From positions 174,171 through 238,170 of the forward strand of contig JAMPXB010000002.1 in the NCBI GenBank assembly GCA_023701435.1: DNA of 64,000 nt, given 5' to 3'. The position numbers were made by a program, and so were the translations under genes. Under the pieces are notes generated by a model, which saw only the letters and a list, made by a program, of their open reading frames with translations, ran no database searches and was not told where the DNA came from. The stretch comes from Bacteriovoracaceae bacterium. GTDB taxonomy: Bacteria > Bdellovibrionota > Bacteriovoracia > Bacteriovoracales > Bacteriovoracaceae. This document shows, piece after piece, positions 17,549-26,399 of this stretch (position 1 is the stretch's first letter; every line of letters begins with the position of its first letter).

Positions 17549-20500
17549 GAATTAAGCTCCAAAGGCGCTCCATGTCTCATGGTATTAATCGCCAAAGATC
17601 TGATCCACACAAACTGATCCAGGACATGTGACGGATGATGAAGGGAAACACCATCGGCCTCAGAGAGAACCAATCGCATGGTTTCATTCAAAGCATTCCC
17701 ATCCAGGATATTTTTATAAAGGACACTTTGGAATTGAACATAGTGTCCGGCATATACGAAGCTGTACTTTGATTCGCTGAAGATTTTATTTAATGAATCA
17801 GGCGAAGTTAGTGTGCAGTCAATATTGGTCTTAGAAAAGCCGGCCTTCCAGGCAAGTTCCAATATGCCTTTCCAGGTCTTGTAAGACTCTTCAGTCACAC
17901 AGGCCACTGATATACCACAGCCTAAGGCCAGTACACTAAAGAGATAGTTTATGGACTTCACACTCGGTCTTCCGGCCACCGCCACAATAAGACCCGCCTC
18001 TTTGATAAGAGACTTATCATTGTAACTTAGCTGTCCTGGAATCACGACGTTGAGGTGTTTACCGTGGAGATAGTCTTCAAGGTTACTTTTGGTCCAATCC
18101 ACGAAATGAGTCAGATGGGCCTTGTCTTTTTCATTCACAGTTCCCATAAAAAGCTCATACTGCTCAAGAAATGAGCGAGCAAAACTTTCAAAACGCGACA
18201 CACGGCCTGCGACTGAAATTAAAGATGGTCTTGGAACCATCAATTCACTTGTCGTCTTCTGGGCCCACTTCGGCTCTTGTCGCTGAGTATCCTGAGCAGT
18301 AAGCAGAAAGTGGAACTCTTTTAAATAATCTGCGCCACCCGCCTTGGGTCCAGTTCCAGAGAGTTTAAAGCCTCCAAAAGGCTCAATCCCCACTCGGGCA
18401 CCGGTACAGGTGCGGTTAACATAAAGATTCCCGGCACGAAGAAACTTAATTAGAAAATCAATGTCATCCTGAGACTGGGAATAAATTCCACCGGTCAAGG
18501 CATAGTCAGTGCCATTAAAAAGCTCTACTGCCTCAATCATTGATTCATATTCAACCAAATGAAGAACCGGTCCAAAGATTTCCTTCTGGGCCCATGAGTC
18601 TTTCTTGCGGGCCTGATGAATTGGCAGCTCCAAGAGCGCCGGCCCCACACAGAAGCCAGGTAATTTTTCAAAAGAACGATCGATAAGGATTTTTCCGTTC
18701 ACTCGGATCGCCTCATCTTTCGCCTCTTCAACAGTCTTTCTCACTCGTGCCTGATCACCTTCAGAAATAAGAGGGTTCATAGAAGTTGCAGGATCAAGGG
18801 CCTCGCCCACCTTCAAGTCACGAATCGCTCCCACCAGACGGGTGACAAGAGCGTCTTTGACTTCTTTATGCACAATCACTCTTGAAGCGGCAGAACACTT
18901 CTGGCCAGCATGGCCAAAAGCAGAACTTAAAATACCGGAAATGGTTTCATCAAGTTCACAGTTATTTGTCACGATGATGGCGTTTTTCCCTCCCATCTCA
19001 GTGATAATTTTTTTCTGCATCGGTATCTGATGGTAATAGTGCTGGATCATCTCCTGGCCACCATGACGGTAAATCCACTGGCCAACATTCTTAGATCCAG
19101 TAAAGACCACACCGGCAGTTTTATTATGAGTTACGAGTGGGGCCCCCACAACTTCACCGTCTCCGAGAATGAGATAGAGAATGTCTTTAGGAACTCCCGC
19201 TTCAACCAGCAGGTTATACAGTTCAATACCGATTAAAGGTGTTTGTTCTGCCGGTTTTAAAATAACCGCATTACCTGCCAGCAATGGGGCCACAGTCATT
19301 CCACAAGGGATGGCCAGTGGGAAGTTCCATGGAGCGATAACTGAAATAACACCACGGTTAGTATATTTCTGACCCGATAGCTGAAGATTAATTTCCTGAC
19401 GAGCATAGAAATTGATGAAATCAATGGCCTCATCAACATCGGCCAGAGCTTCATTCATGGTCTTGCCGGCCTCATAAATTATCAAGGCAGACAATTGATT
19501 GCGTCGAAGGAGCATCAGGTCGGCAGCTTTCAAGAGTACCGACACCCGATAAAGAGCGAGCGACTGCTTGCTCCACCAGCTATTTAAAAGAGCTTTCTGG
19601 GCCTCTTCCACCGCATTAACCGCATCAGCATTACTGCTTTCTTTAATGGTTCCGATGATGAGTTCTGGCATCGAACTACAGATGACTTTAGTGTCACTGG
19701 AATTTTTAAATTCTTCCTGGTGTGAATCAACCCTTTGGGCCAGGTCCTCGATGGCCTTCTCAAGTGGCAGACGCTCACGAGGGACATAGAGCTTAAGTGG
19801 TCTGACAGGGGTGTAATCGCTCTTTAGCTGAGTGATAAAAGAATCAAACTGCAGACTTCCCGATTTCTTTTTATTTAAATGAACTTCCACCGGAGAAACC
19901 AAACCGCTCGCTTTTTGATGGGAGCGCATAATAGACAGAACGCCCACTTGCGAAGAGTTTTCCATGATTCGACGAACCAGATAGGCCATTCCCACCAGAA
20001 GATTACCGATAGGCATATAGTTTCTGGTTGGCCATCCCATTTTAGCTAGACCATGAGAAAGGGCCTCATAAGTCATGTGTAAGCACTGGTGCTCAATGAC
20101 TGGGGCATCTGGGAAGCGTAGTTCTCTCACACTTTCAACAAAGGCATGGTCCTGAAGGTTATGAGAACCAATGGCCAGCTGAATGTGCTCATGATTCTTA
20201 AGGGCCATATAGGCCAGTTGTCTGAAATGAAGATCTGACTCTTCTTTATTTAAAAATTGAGGAGGAACAAACTGATGGGCCTCTCCTTCAATGGTTTCAG
20301 CATCCCAGTATGCCCCCTTCACCAGACGGATACACATACGAAGGTTTCGTTTTTTTGCCAGCTCTACCACATCCATTAAATGCTTGGAGCCATCACGTAA
20401 ATACGCCTGAACGACAATACCAGTTTGAGAATAATTCTTAAGCTCCGGTGTTTCCAGGAGAACCTTGGAATAGATCTCTAAAACCAGATCACGGTAATGA

Positions 20501-21705
20501 TAGTGTTCGGCATCCACATGAATAAAGACTTCTTCTCTTTCAGCTTCCTGAAGAATTCTTCTTAAGCGTGGAGCGACCTTGGCATAAGTGGCCTCAAAGG
20601 CCTGAGGTCTAAAATCATGAGAAAGGGCAGAAACTTTAATGGAAACATGGGCCTTGTAAATACCGGCATTATTCTTTTCGCCCTTAGGAACGTGCAGTTT
20701 TAATCCATGAATCAGCTGAAGGACCTTTTCAAAGTACTCATCGGCTTCCTTGCTTGAAACAACCAGCTCACCTAATTGATCAAGAGTTGCTTCTCTATTC
20801 GTATCCCGCAGGGCCTGAAGAGTTTCATGTGAAGTATTAATGCTTTCACCGGCAATAAAGCGCTTGGCCATCATTCTGACCAAGAGTCTTACAATTGCGG
20901 CCAGGGGGGCCGCAGGAAGGAAAGTCGCGATTTGCAAACCGGCGGTAAATAAGACCGTCAGGTACATGGGAAGTTGTCTTGAGCCTCTTTTCTTTTGAAG
21001 AGCAATGGCCTGGGAATCCTCACCTAAACGGCGCAGACTCTCCAGAAGATTTCTTTTAACTTCCTGTCCATTCTTATCGTGGTCAAGGGAAGGCAAAAGA
21101 GCTAAGAACTTTAAAAGGTGGACTCGGATGAGGTCATACTGAGCAGTTAAAGTCAGCCCATAATCAGAAACTTTCTCAAAGAGACTCGAGCGATAATCGC
21201 CAACCTTTTTAACCAGTTCTTTTAAAATATCTTTGGCGTTTTCATCAACATCAGTCCACTGATCACGTTCCAGAAATTTCGGCAGATTGTATTTGAAAGA
21301 AACCCATTCTATTTCACTTGGAAAACTCGCCGGAGATAGTGTGCTGATTTTTTCGATATGATCTTTTAGTTTAAAGAAAATTTTCTCAACATCCTGATCA
21401 ATTAAAACCGGATTAACCTCATGAAGCTTTAAAAGAGCAAGCTCCCGGGATAAACGTCTGGTGCCGATATAAATAGATTTCTCTTCAGGTCTAACAGCGC
21501 ACAAAAAAGGAAAGGCCCCGATTACAACTTCACGTCGAAAACCGCTACCGACACTTCTTTTTTCTACAAACTGAATCAACCCTTCTATTTCCTCATGAAG
21601 TTTTCCTTCCGAAAAGAGAACTGCATCAAACTCCTCATAGTAAGAAACCTGCCACTGGTCAGAAACAACACGTTTCTTTACAAAAGGAACACCTTTATCA
21701 TTCAC
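17545..21705 (-). CDS. putA: bifunctional proline dehydrogenase / P5C dehydrogenase
   Basis: Oxidises proline to glutamate in two steps with FAD and NAD. About 1386 residues from a GTG at 21705, chosen because GGAGG lies five bases before it. No N-terminal ribbon-helix-helix repressor domain is seen, so it should be purely enzymatic. Proline dehydrogenase spans roughly residues 290-620 (RLVKGAYWDAE is its signature). The aldehyde dehydrogenase half spans about 660-1130, with VFTGSKNVGQ, EMGGKNAIIV and catalytic cysteine about 936 in GQKCSAAS. The last 230 residues resemble the ALDH-like C-terminal domain of long PutA proteins. Overlaps proC. Confidence 0.93.
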   Translation of the reverse strand: MNDKGVPFVKKRVVSDQWQVSYYEEFDAVLFSEGKLHEEIEGLIQFVEKRSVGSGFRREVVIGAFPFLCAVRPEEKSIYIGTRRLSRELALLKLHEVNPVLIDQDVEKIFFKLKDHIEKISTLSPASFPSEIEWVSFKYNLPKFLERDQWTDVDENAKDILKELVKKVGDYRSSLFEKVSDYGLTLTAQYDLIRVHLLKFLALLPSLDHDKNGQEVKRNLLESLRRLGEDSQAIALQKKRGSRQLPMYLTVLFTAGLQIATFLPAAPLAAIVRLLVRMMAKRFIAGESINTSHETLQALRDTNREATLDQLGELVVSSKEADEYFEKVLQLIHGLKLHVPKGEKNNAGIYKAHVSIKVSALSHDFRPQAFEATYAKVAPRLRRILQEAEREEVFIHVDAEHYHYRDLVLEIYSKVLLETPELKNYSQTGIVVQAYLRDGSKHLMDVVELAKKRNLRMCIRLVKGAYWDAETIEGEAHQFVPPQFLNKEESDLHFRQLAYMALKNHEHIQLAIGSHNLQDHAFVESVRELRFPDAPVIEHQCLHMTYEALSHGLAKMGWPTRNYMPIGNLLVGMAYLVRRIMENSSQVGVLSIMRSHQKASGLVSPVEVHLNKKKSGSLQFDSFITQLKSDYTPVRPLKLYVPRERLPLEKAIEDLAQRVDSHQEEFKNSSDTKVICSSMPELIIGTIKESSNADAVNAVEEAQKALLNSWWSKQSLALYRVSVLLKAADLMLLRRNQLSALIIYEAGKTMNEALADVDEAIDFINFYARQEINLQLSGQKYTNRGVISVIAPWNFPLAIPCGMTVAPLLAGNAVILKPAEQTPLIGIELYNLLVEAGVPKDILYLILGDGEVVGAPLVTHNKTAGVVFTGSKNVGQWIYRHGGQEMIQHYYHQIPMQKKIITEMGGKNAIIVTNNCELDETISGILSSAFGHAGQKCSAASRVIVHKEVKDALVTRLVGAIRDLKVGEALDPATSMNPLISEGDQARVRKTVEEAKDEAIRVNGKILIDRSFEKLPGFCVGPALLELPIHQARKKDSWAQKEIFGPVLHLVEYESMIEAVELFNGTDYALTGGIYSQSQDDIDFLIKFLRAGNLYVNRTCTGARVGIEPFGGFKLSGTGPKAGGADYLKEFHFLLTAQDTQRQEPKWAQKTTSELMVPRPSLISVAGRVSRFESFARSFLEQYELFMGTVNEKDKAHLTHFVDWTKSNLEDYLHGKHLNVVIPGQLSYNDKSLIKEAGLIVAVAGRPSVKSINYLFSVLALGCGISVACVTEESYKTWKGILELAWKAGFSKTNIDCTLTSPDSLNKIFSESKYSFVYAGHYVQFQSVLYKNILDGNALNETMRLVLSEADGVSLHHPSHVLDQFVWIRSLAINTMRHGAPLELNS

Positions 21706-21814
21706 AAGAGCCTCCAAATTTTAAACACCTCAATCTACAACCAAAATGAGATTCAGCATAGTATCCTGTAAGGAGAAATTGACGGGTTTACTCCCCAAGG
21801 CATAAAATAATCCC

Positions 21815-22948
21815 ATGGCCCAACTTTTATTATTCATAGTCTATTTCAGCTCTCAGCTCTGGGCCGCCCCCTATACACTTTCAGACCTGGAAGTTCTGGC
21901 GGCCGAGGAAGGCCATGACGAGTTTTTCGAACATGCCCTGGACATTCGCCCCAGCGAAAGACAGGAGGCCTGGAAGACGATGGTCACCAAGATGGGTGAT
22001 CTCTACTCCCGTAAAATTCTTCAGAAAACTGAACTAAATAAGAGCGACTTTCACCGAATAGAGGAGCTCTACAGTTGGCCCGCCCTTAAGGCCGATGATG
22101 TTTATCGCCTGCGCCGCCAGGAAATTGGCCTCCGTTTCCTGAAAACCTGCTTAAAATCACAAAATCCTTGCTGGAATGAGCTCAAACTTTTCTGGGAAAA
22201 AGATAAAACTGACGCTGACACGGCCTTTAAACTGGCCGACATCACCCTAGGACTCCCCAACTCTCCGATCTCCACCTGGACTCTCCTGGATGTGGCCCTC
22301 AAAAGTCCCCTCAGTGAGTTTTACTGTAAAAAAGACTTCGTGATGGATGCCCTCTGGGGGAAAATTGAAATCGATTATGTCAGACTGGGCCCTGAAGGCG
22401 ATCTGATGAAGAAGATTGATCAAACAATTCATCCTGACTGTGTGCCGGTCTTAGTGAATGAAGCGAGAAAACGGCTGTACCATCCACCAAAAGTTTTTGA
22501 TCGGGAACTCTCCTTTCAAATTTTAAAATCACAAAACAAGGCGAATCAAGAAGTCACCGACTTCTTTTATACGGTCTATCTTCTGGACACCCCATCCCAA
22601 GGTGAACTTTTCAATTATTCCTGGAACCGGGTGCGTGAACTGGGCAAAAAAATTAGTCGCAGGGAAGCCGTCCTAAAAAAACTCAAAGGCCTGGATCCTT
22701 TACCGGACGCCATTCTCACAAGCCTCGACCAGACCAAAAAAAGAGTGGTTCTGAATCATTTTAAGACCTATTTTCCGGAATACCTGGACTATTACACTGA
22801 CCAATGCGTGAAGTTTTACGGAGGAAAAGGCAGCTTTCCTTCAGGGAATCCCACCATTCATTGCCAGGAGTTCATGAAGACTGATCTCGCCCCGCTTATC
22901 ATTGATGAATTCAAGATCAAACAGTATCAAGAAGTTAGGAAAATCTAA
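21815..22948 (+). CDS. exported hypothetical protein
   Basis: 377 residues with a signal peptide (FIVYFSSQLWAAP) and no later membrane segment. The mature part is helical and charged, with five or six cysteines, and looks like a periplasmic helical-repeat protein, but I recognise no family. The stop codon TAA at 22946-22948 touches the left end of the 16-bp inverted repeat, so the present C-terminus may have been set by that element. Divergent from putA. Confidence 0.65.
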   Translation: MAQLLLFIVYFSSQLWAAPYTLSDLEVLAAEEGHDEFFEHALDIRPSERQEAWKTMVTKMGDLYSRKILQKTELNKSDFHRIEELYSWPALKADDVYRLRRQEIGLRFLKTCLKSQNPCWNELKLFWEKDKTDADTAFKLADITLGLPNSPISTWTLLDVALKSPLSEFYCKKDFVMDALWGKIEIDYVRLGPEGDLMKKIDQTIHPDCVPVLVNEARKRLYHPPKVFDRELSFQILKSQNKANQEVTDFFYTVYLLDTPSQGELFNYSWNRVRELGKKISRREAVLKKLKGLDPLPDAILTSLDQTKKRVVLNHFKTYFPEYLDYYTDQCVKFYGGKGSFPSGNPTIHCQEFMKTDLAPLIIDEFKIKQYQEVRKI

Positions 22949-23217
22949 ATTGTTCGCAGTTAAATGGGGATATTTCCATATCTCTGTTAAACCAATTATT
23001 TCGATAATTTAAAGTAATAAAAGTGAATCCAGTTCAAACATGAACTTTCCCAAGATCTGATAATTCCATCAAGTCCTGAGTATCAAATCGATTAGATATC
23101 AAAAGTAAGTTCTTATCGCTGAGACATGCTTTCTGCTGCTCCAAATTTGAAACAAATACGAGGAGAAATTTTGGAATTTTGAGGACTTAAAAAATCCTCA
23201 ATTAACTGCGAACAATT
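22948..23217. repeat. 270-bp non-coding element with perfect 16-bp inverted ends
   Basis: AATTGTTCGCAGTTAA at 22948-22963 is perfectly mirrored at 23202-23217. Between them are about 240 bp with no open frame of note and a small hairpin near the right end (TTGAGGA / TCCTCAA at about 23179-23201). This is the form of a MITE or a structured RNA with a closing stem. No clear target-site duplication is visible in the flanks (GGAAAATCTA versus GGAAATAAAA is suggestive at best). This element accounts for most of the 324-bp gap here. Confidence 0.55.
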
Positions 23218-23223
23218 GGAAAT

Positions 23224-23253
23224 AAAAAGGCCATCCGAAGATGGCCCTTTTCT
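23224..23253 (-). terminator. intrinsic terminator of the H1-SWIB gene
   Basis: On the minus strand, AAAAGGGCCATC, tetraloop TTCG, GATGGCC and then TTTTTATT: a 7-bp GC-rich stem with a T-run, 20 bp after the stop. Confidence 0.9.
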
Positions 23254-23272
23254 ATAAGAATCTTATTAGAGA

Positions 23273-23788
23273 TTACTTAAGGTGATTAGAAACAAGTTTA
23301 GTCATTTCGAACATAGTAACTTGTTTTTTACCGCCGAAAACAGCTTTTAGCTTGTCATCAGCATTGATTGCGCGACGATTCTTAGCATCTTGAAGGTCAT
23401 GCTTCTTGATGTATGCCCATACTTTCTTCATAACTTCTGTACGAGGGATCGGAGATCCACCAACGATTTCAGCAAGCTCTTTAGAAGGGTTAAGCGGCTT
23501 CATGAAAGCAGCATTTGGCTTACGAGCAGTTTTTGCTTTTTTAGGAGCAGCAGCTTTTTTAGCAGTTGCTTTTGGAGCAGCAACTTTTTTAGCAGTTGCT
23601 TTTGGAGCAGCAGCTTTCTTAGCAGTTGCTTTTGGAGCAGCAACTTTTTTAGCAGTTGCTTTTGGAGCAGCAGCTTTCTTAGCAGTTGCTTTTGGAGCAG
23701 CAGCTTTTTTAGCAGTTGCTTTTGGAGCAGCTTTCTTAGCAGTTGCTTTCTTAGGAGCAGCAGCTTTTTTTGTTGTCTTCTTGGCCAT
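23273..23788 (-). CDS. histone H1-like / SWIB domain fusion protein
   Basis: 171 residues behind a strong GGAGG. Residues 1-90 are a lysine/alanine/proline tail built from repeats of the type KKAAAPKATA, as in bacterial H1-like DNA-binding proteins. Residues about 95-171 are a SWIB/MDM2 domain: KPLNPSKELAEIVGGSPIPR, then EVMKKVWAYIKKHDLQDAKN, RRAINADDKLKAVFG and a closing LVSNHLK, all standard landmarks. It should bind DNA and compact the nucleoid; SWIB domains otherwise occur with chromatin remodelling in eukaryotes and in chlamydial proteins. It has its own promoter space and terminator, consistent with an abundant protein. Confidence 0.92.
   Translation of the reverse strand: MAKKTTKKAAAPKKATAKKAAPKATAKKAAAPKATAKKAAAPKATAKKVAAPKATAKKAAAPKATAKKVAAPKATAKKAAAPKKAKTARKPNAAFMKPLNPSKELAEIVGGSPIPRTEVMKKVWAYIKKHDLQDAKNRRAINADDKLKAVFGGKKQVTMFEMTKLVSNHLK
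23546..23769 (-). repeat. 30-bp tandem repeat inside the H1-SWIB gene
   Basis: About seven in-frame units of 30 bp (one of 27 bp) encode KKAAAPKATA variants; units differ mainly by alanine/valine at one position, alternating in part of the array. The near identity of the units at DNA level implies recent expansion by slippage or unequal exchange, and copy number may vary between strains. Confidence 0.9.
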
Positions 23789-23841
23789 AAATTCCTCCGT
23801 CTAATTTGGGAAACGTAGTTCCCTTTGGTTTATATAGGCTT

Positions 23842-24294
23842 CTATAGAACTTTTACCCATTCGATAATATTATTACTGATACCAAAAGCATTTCCGGTTC
23901 TCTTGTAGCCATGACTTTCGTTCAAGGCGATCATGCGGAAATTATCAACCGGACAATAGTTAACCACTTGTCGGATGTGCTGCTTTTTAGCTTCTTCCTC
24001 GTAAAAATTTTTAATCTGGTGGGAGAATCCGTTCCCCTGAAAAGCCATTTTGATCGGAGTATTCTTGGTGAAGAGAGTATCTCCATCCTTCCTCATCAAA
24101 ACTGCCGCTACAATCTCGTCATCTGTCATAACAGAATAGAGCTTCCAGCCTGTCTTAACTTCTTTTTTTAAATTGTCTAAGGACCAGGAGAAATCCTGGG
24201 TATCGGTGAAGGCCTGAATGTCGAATTTAGAAAGGTTCACTACCTCTTCTTCTTTCTTGGCCTCTTTGAAAATTAACGATGTCAGTTCTTCCAT
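23842..24294 (-). CDS. GNAT-family acetyltransferase
   Basis: 150 residues. The C-terminal half reads as a GNAT fold: VAAVLMRKDGDTLFTK, then FQGNGFSHQIKNFY in the place of the acetyl-CoA pyrophosphate loop (Q-x-x-G-x-G-x-x), and ALNESHGYKRTGNAF as the closing strand. The N-terminal 45 residues are helical and acidic. Substrate cannot be told; an N-terminal protein or small-molecule acetylase are both possible. It lies 54 bp upstream of the H1-SWIB gene on the same strand, close enough to share a transcript. Confidence 0.75.
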   Translation of the reverse strand: MEELTSLIFKEAKKEEEVVNLSKFDIQAFTDTQDFSWSLDNLKKEVKTGWKLYSVMTDDEIVAAVLMRKDGDTLFTKNTPIKMAFQGNGFSHQIKNFYEEEAKKQHIRQVVNYCPVDNFRMIALNESHGYKRTGNAFGISNNIIEWVKVL

Positions 24295-24376
24295 TTTCTT
24301 CTTTTGAATAATTGTCTAATCAACTCTTGTTCATATTGTAGTCGCAAAAATTTCATTTAATCAAACTTATTTTTTT

Positions 24377-25033
24377 CTAAGCATCAGGAATAAAGTTTAA
24401 ATTCTCCTCTTGGAAGGCCTCTACCCCCAAAATATGAAGCTCTTCAAACAGACTTTTTTCCCTCTGGGAGGAGTAGGGTGCATGGATATAAACCGTAAGA
24501 TCTTCCACGTCAACTAGCTCCGGCCGGGCCATACCTTGGTATAATGTAAGAATTTCCGGTGAATTCAAAAAGGCCTTAATGGCGGTGATTTTGTCGACCA
24601 ACTTTAGTTGGCAAAATGGGCCTTTTTCAGAGTGAAAATTGAACTCCACAGGCGCTTCATAACGGGGCCAGACCCGGATCCACTGAAAGACTTTTTTCAG
24701 GATATTTTCTTCAACTTCTGTCATCCCTTCAATCGAACTCTCCGAGTTTCGGTCACGCAAAAAGGCTTCGCATTCACGGATAGAAAGATCGTCCAATTTA
24801 GCAATTGGTTTACCAATCAAAAGACTGGCCATAGATTCAAAAATTATTTTTTGATGATCCTCAAGTTGACCATGAAACGACAAATTTTTGACGTTTTGTT
24901 GATCCCATTCCAGTCCTACCCAAAGGGTAATGCCTTCTCCGGGGAAAGGTTTCATCAAGGAATCCTTCTCAGATTTTATATGTACCGGGTGCTGAAGTAG
25001 CTTTTGGGCCCGCTCAGATTTTATAATCGCCAT
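24377..25033 (-). CDS. hypothetical protein, weakly IscU/NifU-N-like
   Basis: 218 residues from the ATG at 25033, preceded by AGGAGG at six bases; the frame extends six codons upstream without support. No signal peptide. Residues about 50-100 (NLSFHGQLEDHQKIIFESMASLLIGK) recall the IscU/NifU-N scaffold fold in pattern, but the cluster-ligand cysteines are absent, so it would not carry an Fe-S cluster. The rest is acidic and unremarkable. It is divergent from the thiamine pyrophosphokinase gene. Treat the fold remark as weak. Confidence 0.5.
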   Translation of the reverse strand: MAIIKSERAQKLLQHPVHIKSEKDSLMKPFPGEGITLWVGLEWDQQNVKNLSFHGQLEDHQKIIFESMASLLIGKPIAKLDDLSIRECEAFLRDRNSESSIEGMTEVEENILKKVFQWIRVWPRYEAPVEFNFHSEKGPFCQLKLVDKITAIKAFLNSPEILTLYQGMARPELVDVEDLTVYIHAPYSSQREKSLFEELHILGVEAFQEENLNFIPDA

Positions 25034-25079
25034 GATGATCCTCCTACTCATAAAGTGAAAACAAGGCTAAGATACTCTT

Positions 25080-25706
25080 ATGATGTTGCCAAGCTCTCTT
25101 GCAGATAAAACAGAATGGACTTTCGTGGGCCCCATGGGTCCGGATGTCCCCTTGCACCTTACTGAACTGCCGGTCATAGGCATTGATGGAGGCGCTCACC
25201 ATCTGGAAAATCTCGATATTTGGGTCGGAGATGCCGACTCCTATAAAGAGGAAATCCGGACTGAACATGTTTTTCGTCACCCTGTTGAAAAAGATCATTC
25301 AGACTTGACCCTTGCCCTCTCCTTATTTAATGATCCTCGTCGCTATAAATTCCATTTCTGGGGATTTCTGGGCGGCAGAAGGGACCATGAACTCTTTAAT
25401 ATCGGTGAGGCCCTGACCTTTCTCGAGGAACACAGCGAATCCCAGATCATTTTTTACGGAGAAGACGGCAAGGTTTATTTCCATATGGTGGGAACTGGTC
25501 ATTGGAAATTTGAACATCTGGGACTTTTTTCATTGGGAACTCTAAAGAACACCATCGTTAAATTATTAGGCAACTGCCACTACCCTATTAAAAAGGCCAC
25601 CCAACTCAAACCGCTATCAAGCTTTGGTCTGTCAAATATTGGACAAGGTGAAATAGTCTTAGAAAATGAGGGGCCGGTCTTCCTTTATTTTCCGGAGGGC
25701 AAGTGA
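25080..25706 (+). CDS. thiamine pyrophosphokinase
   Basis: 208 residues. The family motifs are present in order: VIGIDGGAHHL, WVGDADSYK (the aspartates that bind magnesium and thiamine), EKDHSDLTLALSL and GFLGGRRDHEL. The enzyme transfers pyrophosphate from ATP to thiamine, making the cofactor TPP, which implies use of salvaged thiamine. Its stop overlaps the GTG start of the next gene, so the two are coupled. Identification by motif is strong; a symbol such as thiN would be a guess. Confidence 0.88.
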   Translation: MMLPSSLADKTEWTFVGPMGPDVPLHLTELPVIGIDGGAHHLENLDIWVGDADSYKEEIRTEHVFRHPVEKDHSDLTLALSLFNDPRRYKFHFWGFLGGRRDHELFNIGEALTFLEEHSESQIIFYGEDGKVYFHMVGTGHWKFEHLGLFSLGTLKNTIVKLLGNCHYPIKKATQLKPLSSFGLSNIGQGEIVLENEGPVFLYFPEGK

Positions 25707-26374
25707 GAGCTCATTTTCTGGATGCATTAAGGGGTATGGCGGTGGTTTGGATGATTATCTTCCACGCCGCTTACGATATGAAGATGTTCAATTTTATCAG
25801 CTGGGACTTCTCCCAGGGCTTTTGGTACGCCTTCCCCAGAGTCATTGCCTTTACCTTTCTTTTTTGTGTGGGTGCTTCTCTTAATTATGCTCACAGCACA
25901 GGACCTAATTGGAACATTTTAGCTAAAAGAAGCCTGAAACTGGCGCTGGCGGCGGGTGCGGTAAGCTTGGGGACTTACTTACTCTTTCCTTCTCAATGGG
26001 TTTATTTTGGAACTCTCCACTGCATCCTGGTGGGATCTGTTCTGGGGGCGATGGTCGTTAATAAAAGGACCCTGGCGGCCGTTTTACTCATGCTTATGCT
26101 GATCAGTCAGTACCTCTTAGGTTATGACATCAAATGGGTTTCATCCATCCTGCAGAGGCCTTCACTTGACTTTATTCCTATCTATCCCTGGTTCTGGGCC
26201 ATCCTACTGGGAATCTTAGTTGGGCCTTACTTGTCAAGAATTCCTTTATTACGGGACATGAAACCCCAGCAAACTTTGAATTTTATGGGACGCCATTCCT
26301 TAAAGATCTATCTTCTTCATCAACCATTTCTATTTGGTTGTCTTTGGGTTATTTCTCAGGTCGTCTCTTCGTGA
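25703..26374 (+). CDS. DUF1624 membrane protein
   Basis: 223 residues starting at GTG (25703), which overlaps the previous TGA. About six membrane helices. The N-terminal FLDALRGMAVVWMIIFHAAYD is the signature of DUF1624, related to heparan-alpha-glucosaminide N-acetyltransferase and to acyltransferase-3 proteins, with the conserved histidine in IFHAAYD. It may acetylate an envelope sugar, but this is only a family guess. Twenty-five base pairs separate it from the cytochrome c genes, so one operon is likely. Confidence 0.8.
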   Translation: MRAHFLDALRGMAVVWMIIFHAAYDMKMFNFISWDFSQGFWYAFPRVIAFTFLFCVGASLNYAHSTGPNWNILAKRSLKLALAAGAVSLGTYLLFPSQWVYFGTLHCILVGSVLGAMVVNKRTLAAVLLMLMLISQYLLGYDIKWVSSILQRPSLDFIPIYPWFWAILLGILVGPYLSRIPLLRDMKPQQTLNFMGRHSLKIYLLHQPFLFGCLWVISQVVSS

Positions 26375-26399
26375 CAAACACTTTCGGTCATGAGAAATT

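Noticed and set aside
23546-23769. Possible CRISPR array
   Set aside because: Units are contiguous 30-bp coding repeats without unique spacers and with no cas genes.
23390-23818. Two long plus-strand frames over the H1-SWIB gene
   Set aside because: They are mirror readings of the Lys/Ala/Pro repeats and yield Ser/Cys/Phe or Ala/Phe repeats with no start signal; the minus-strand gene has clear domains.
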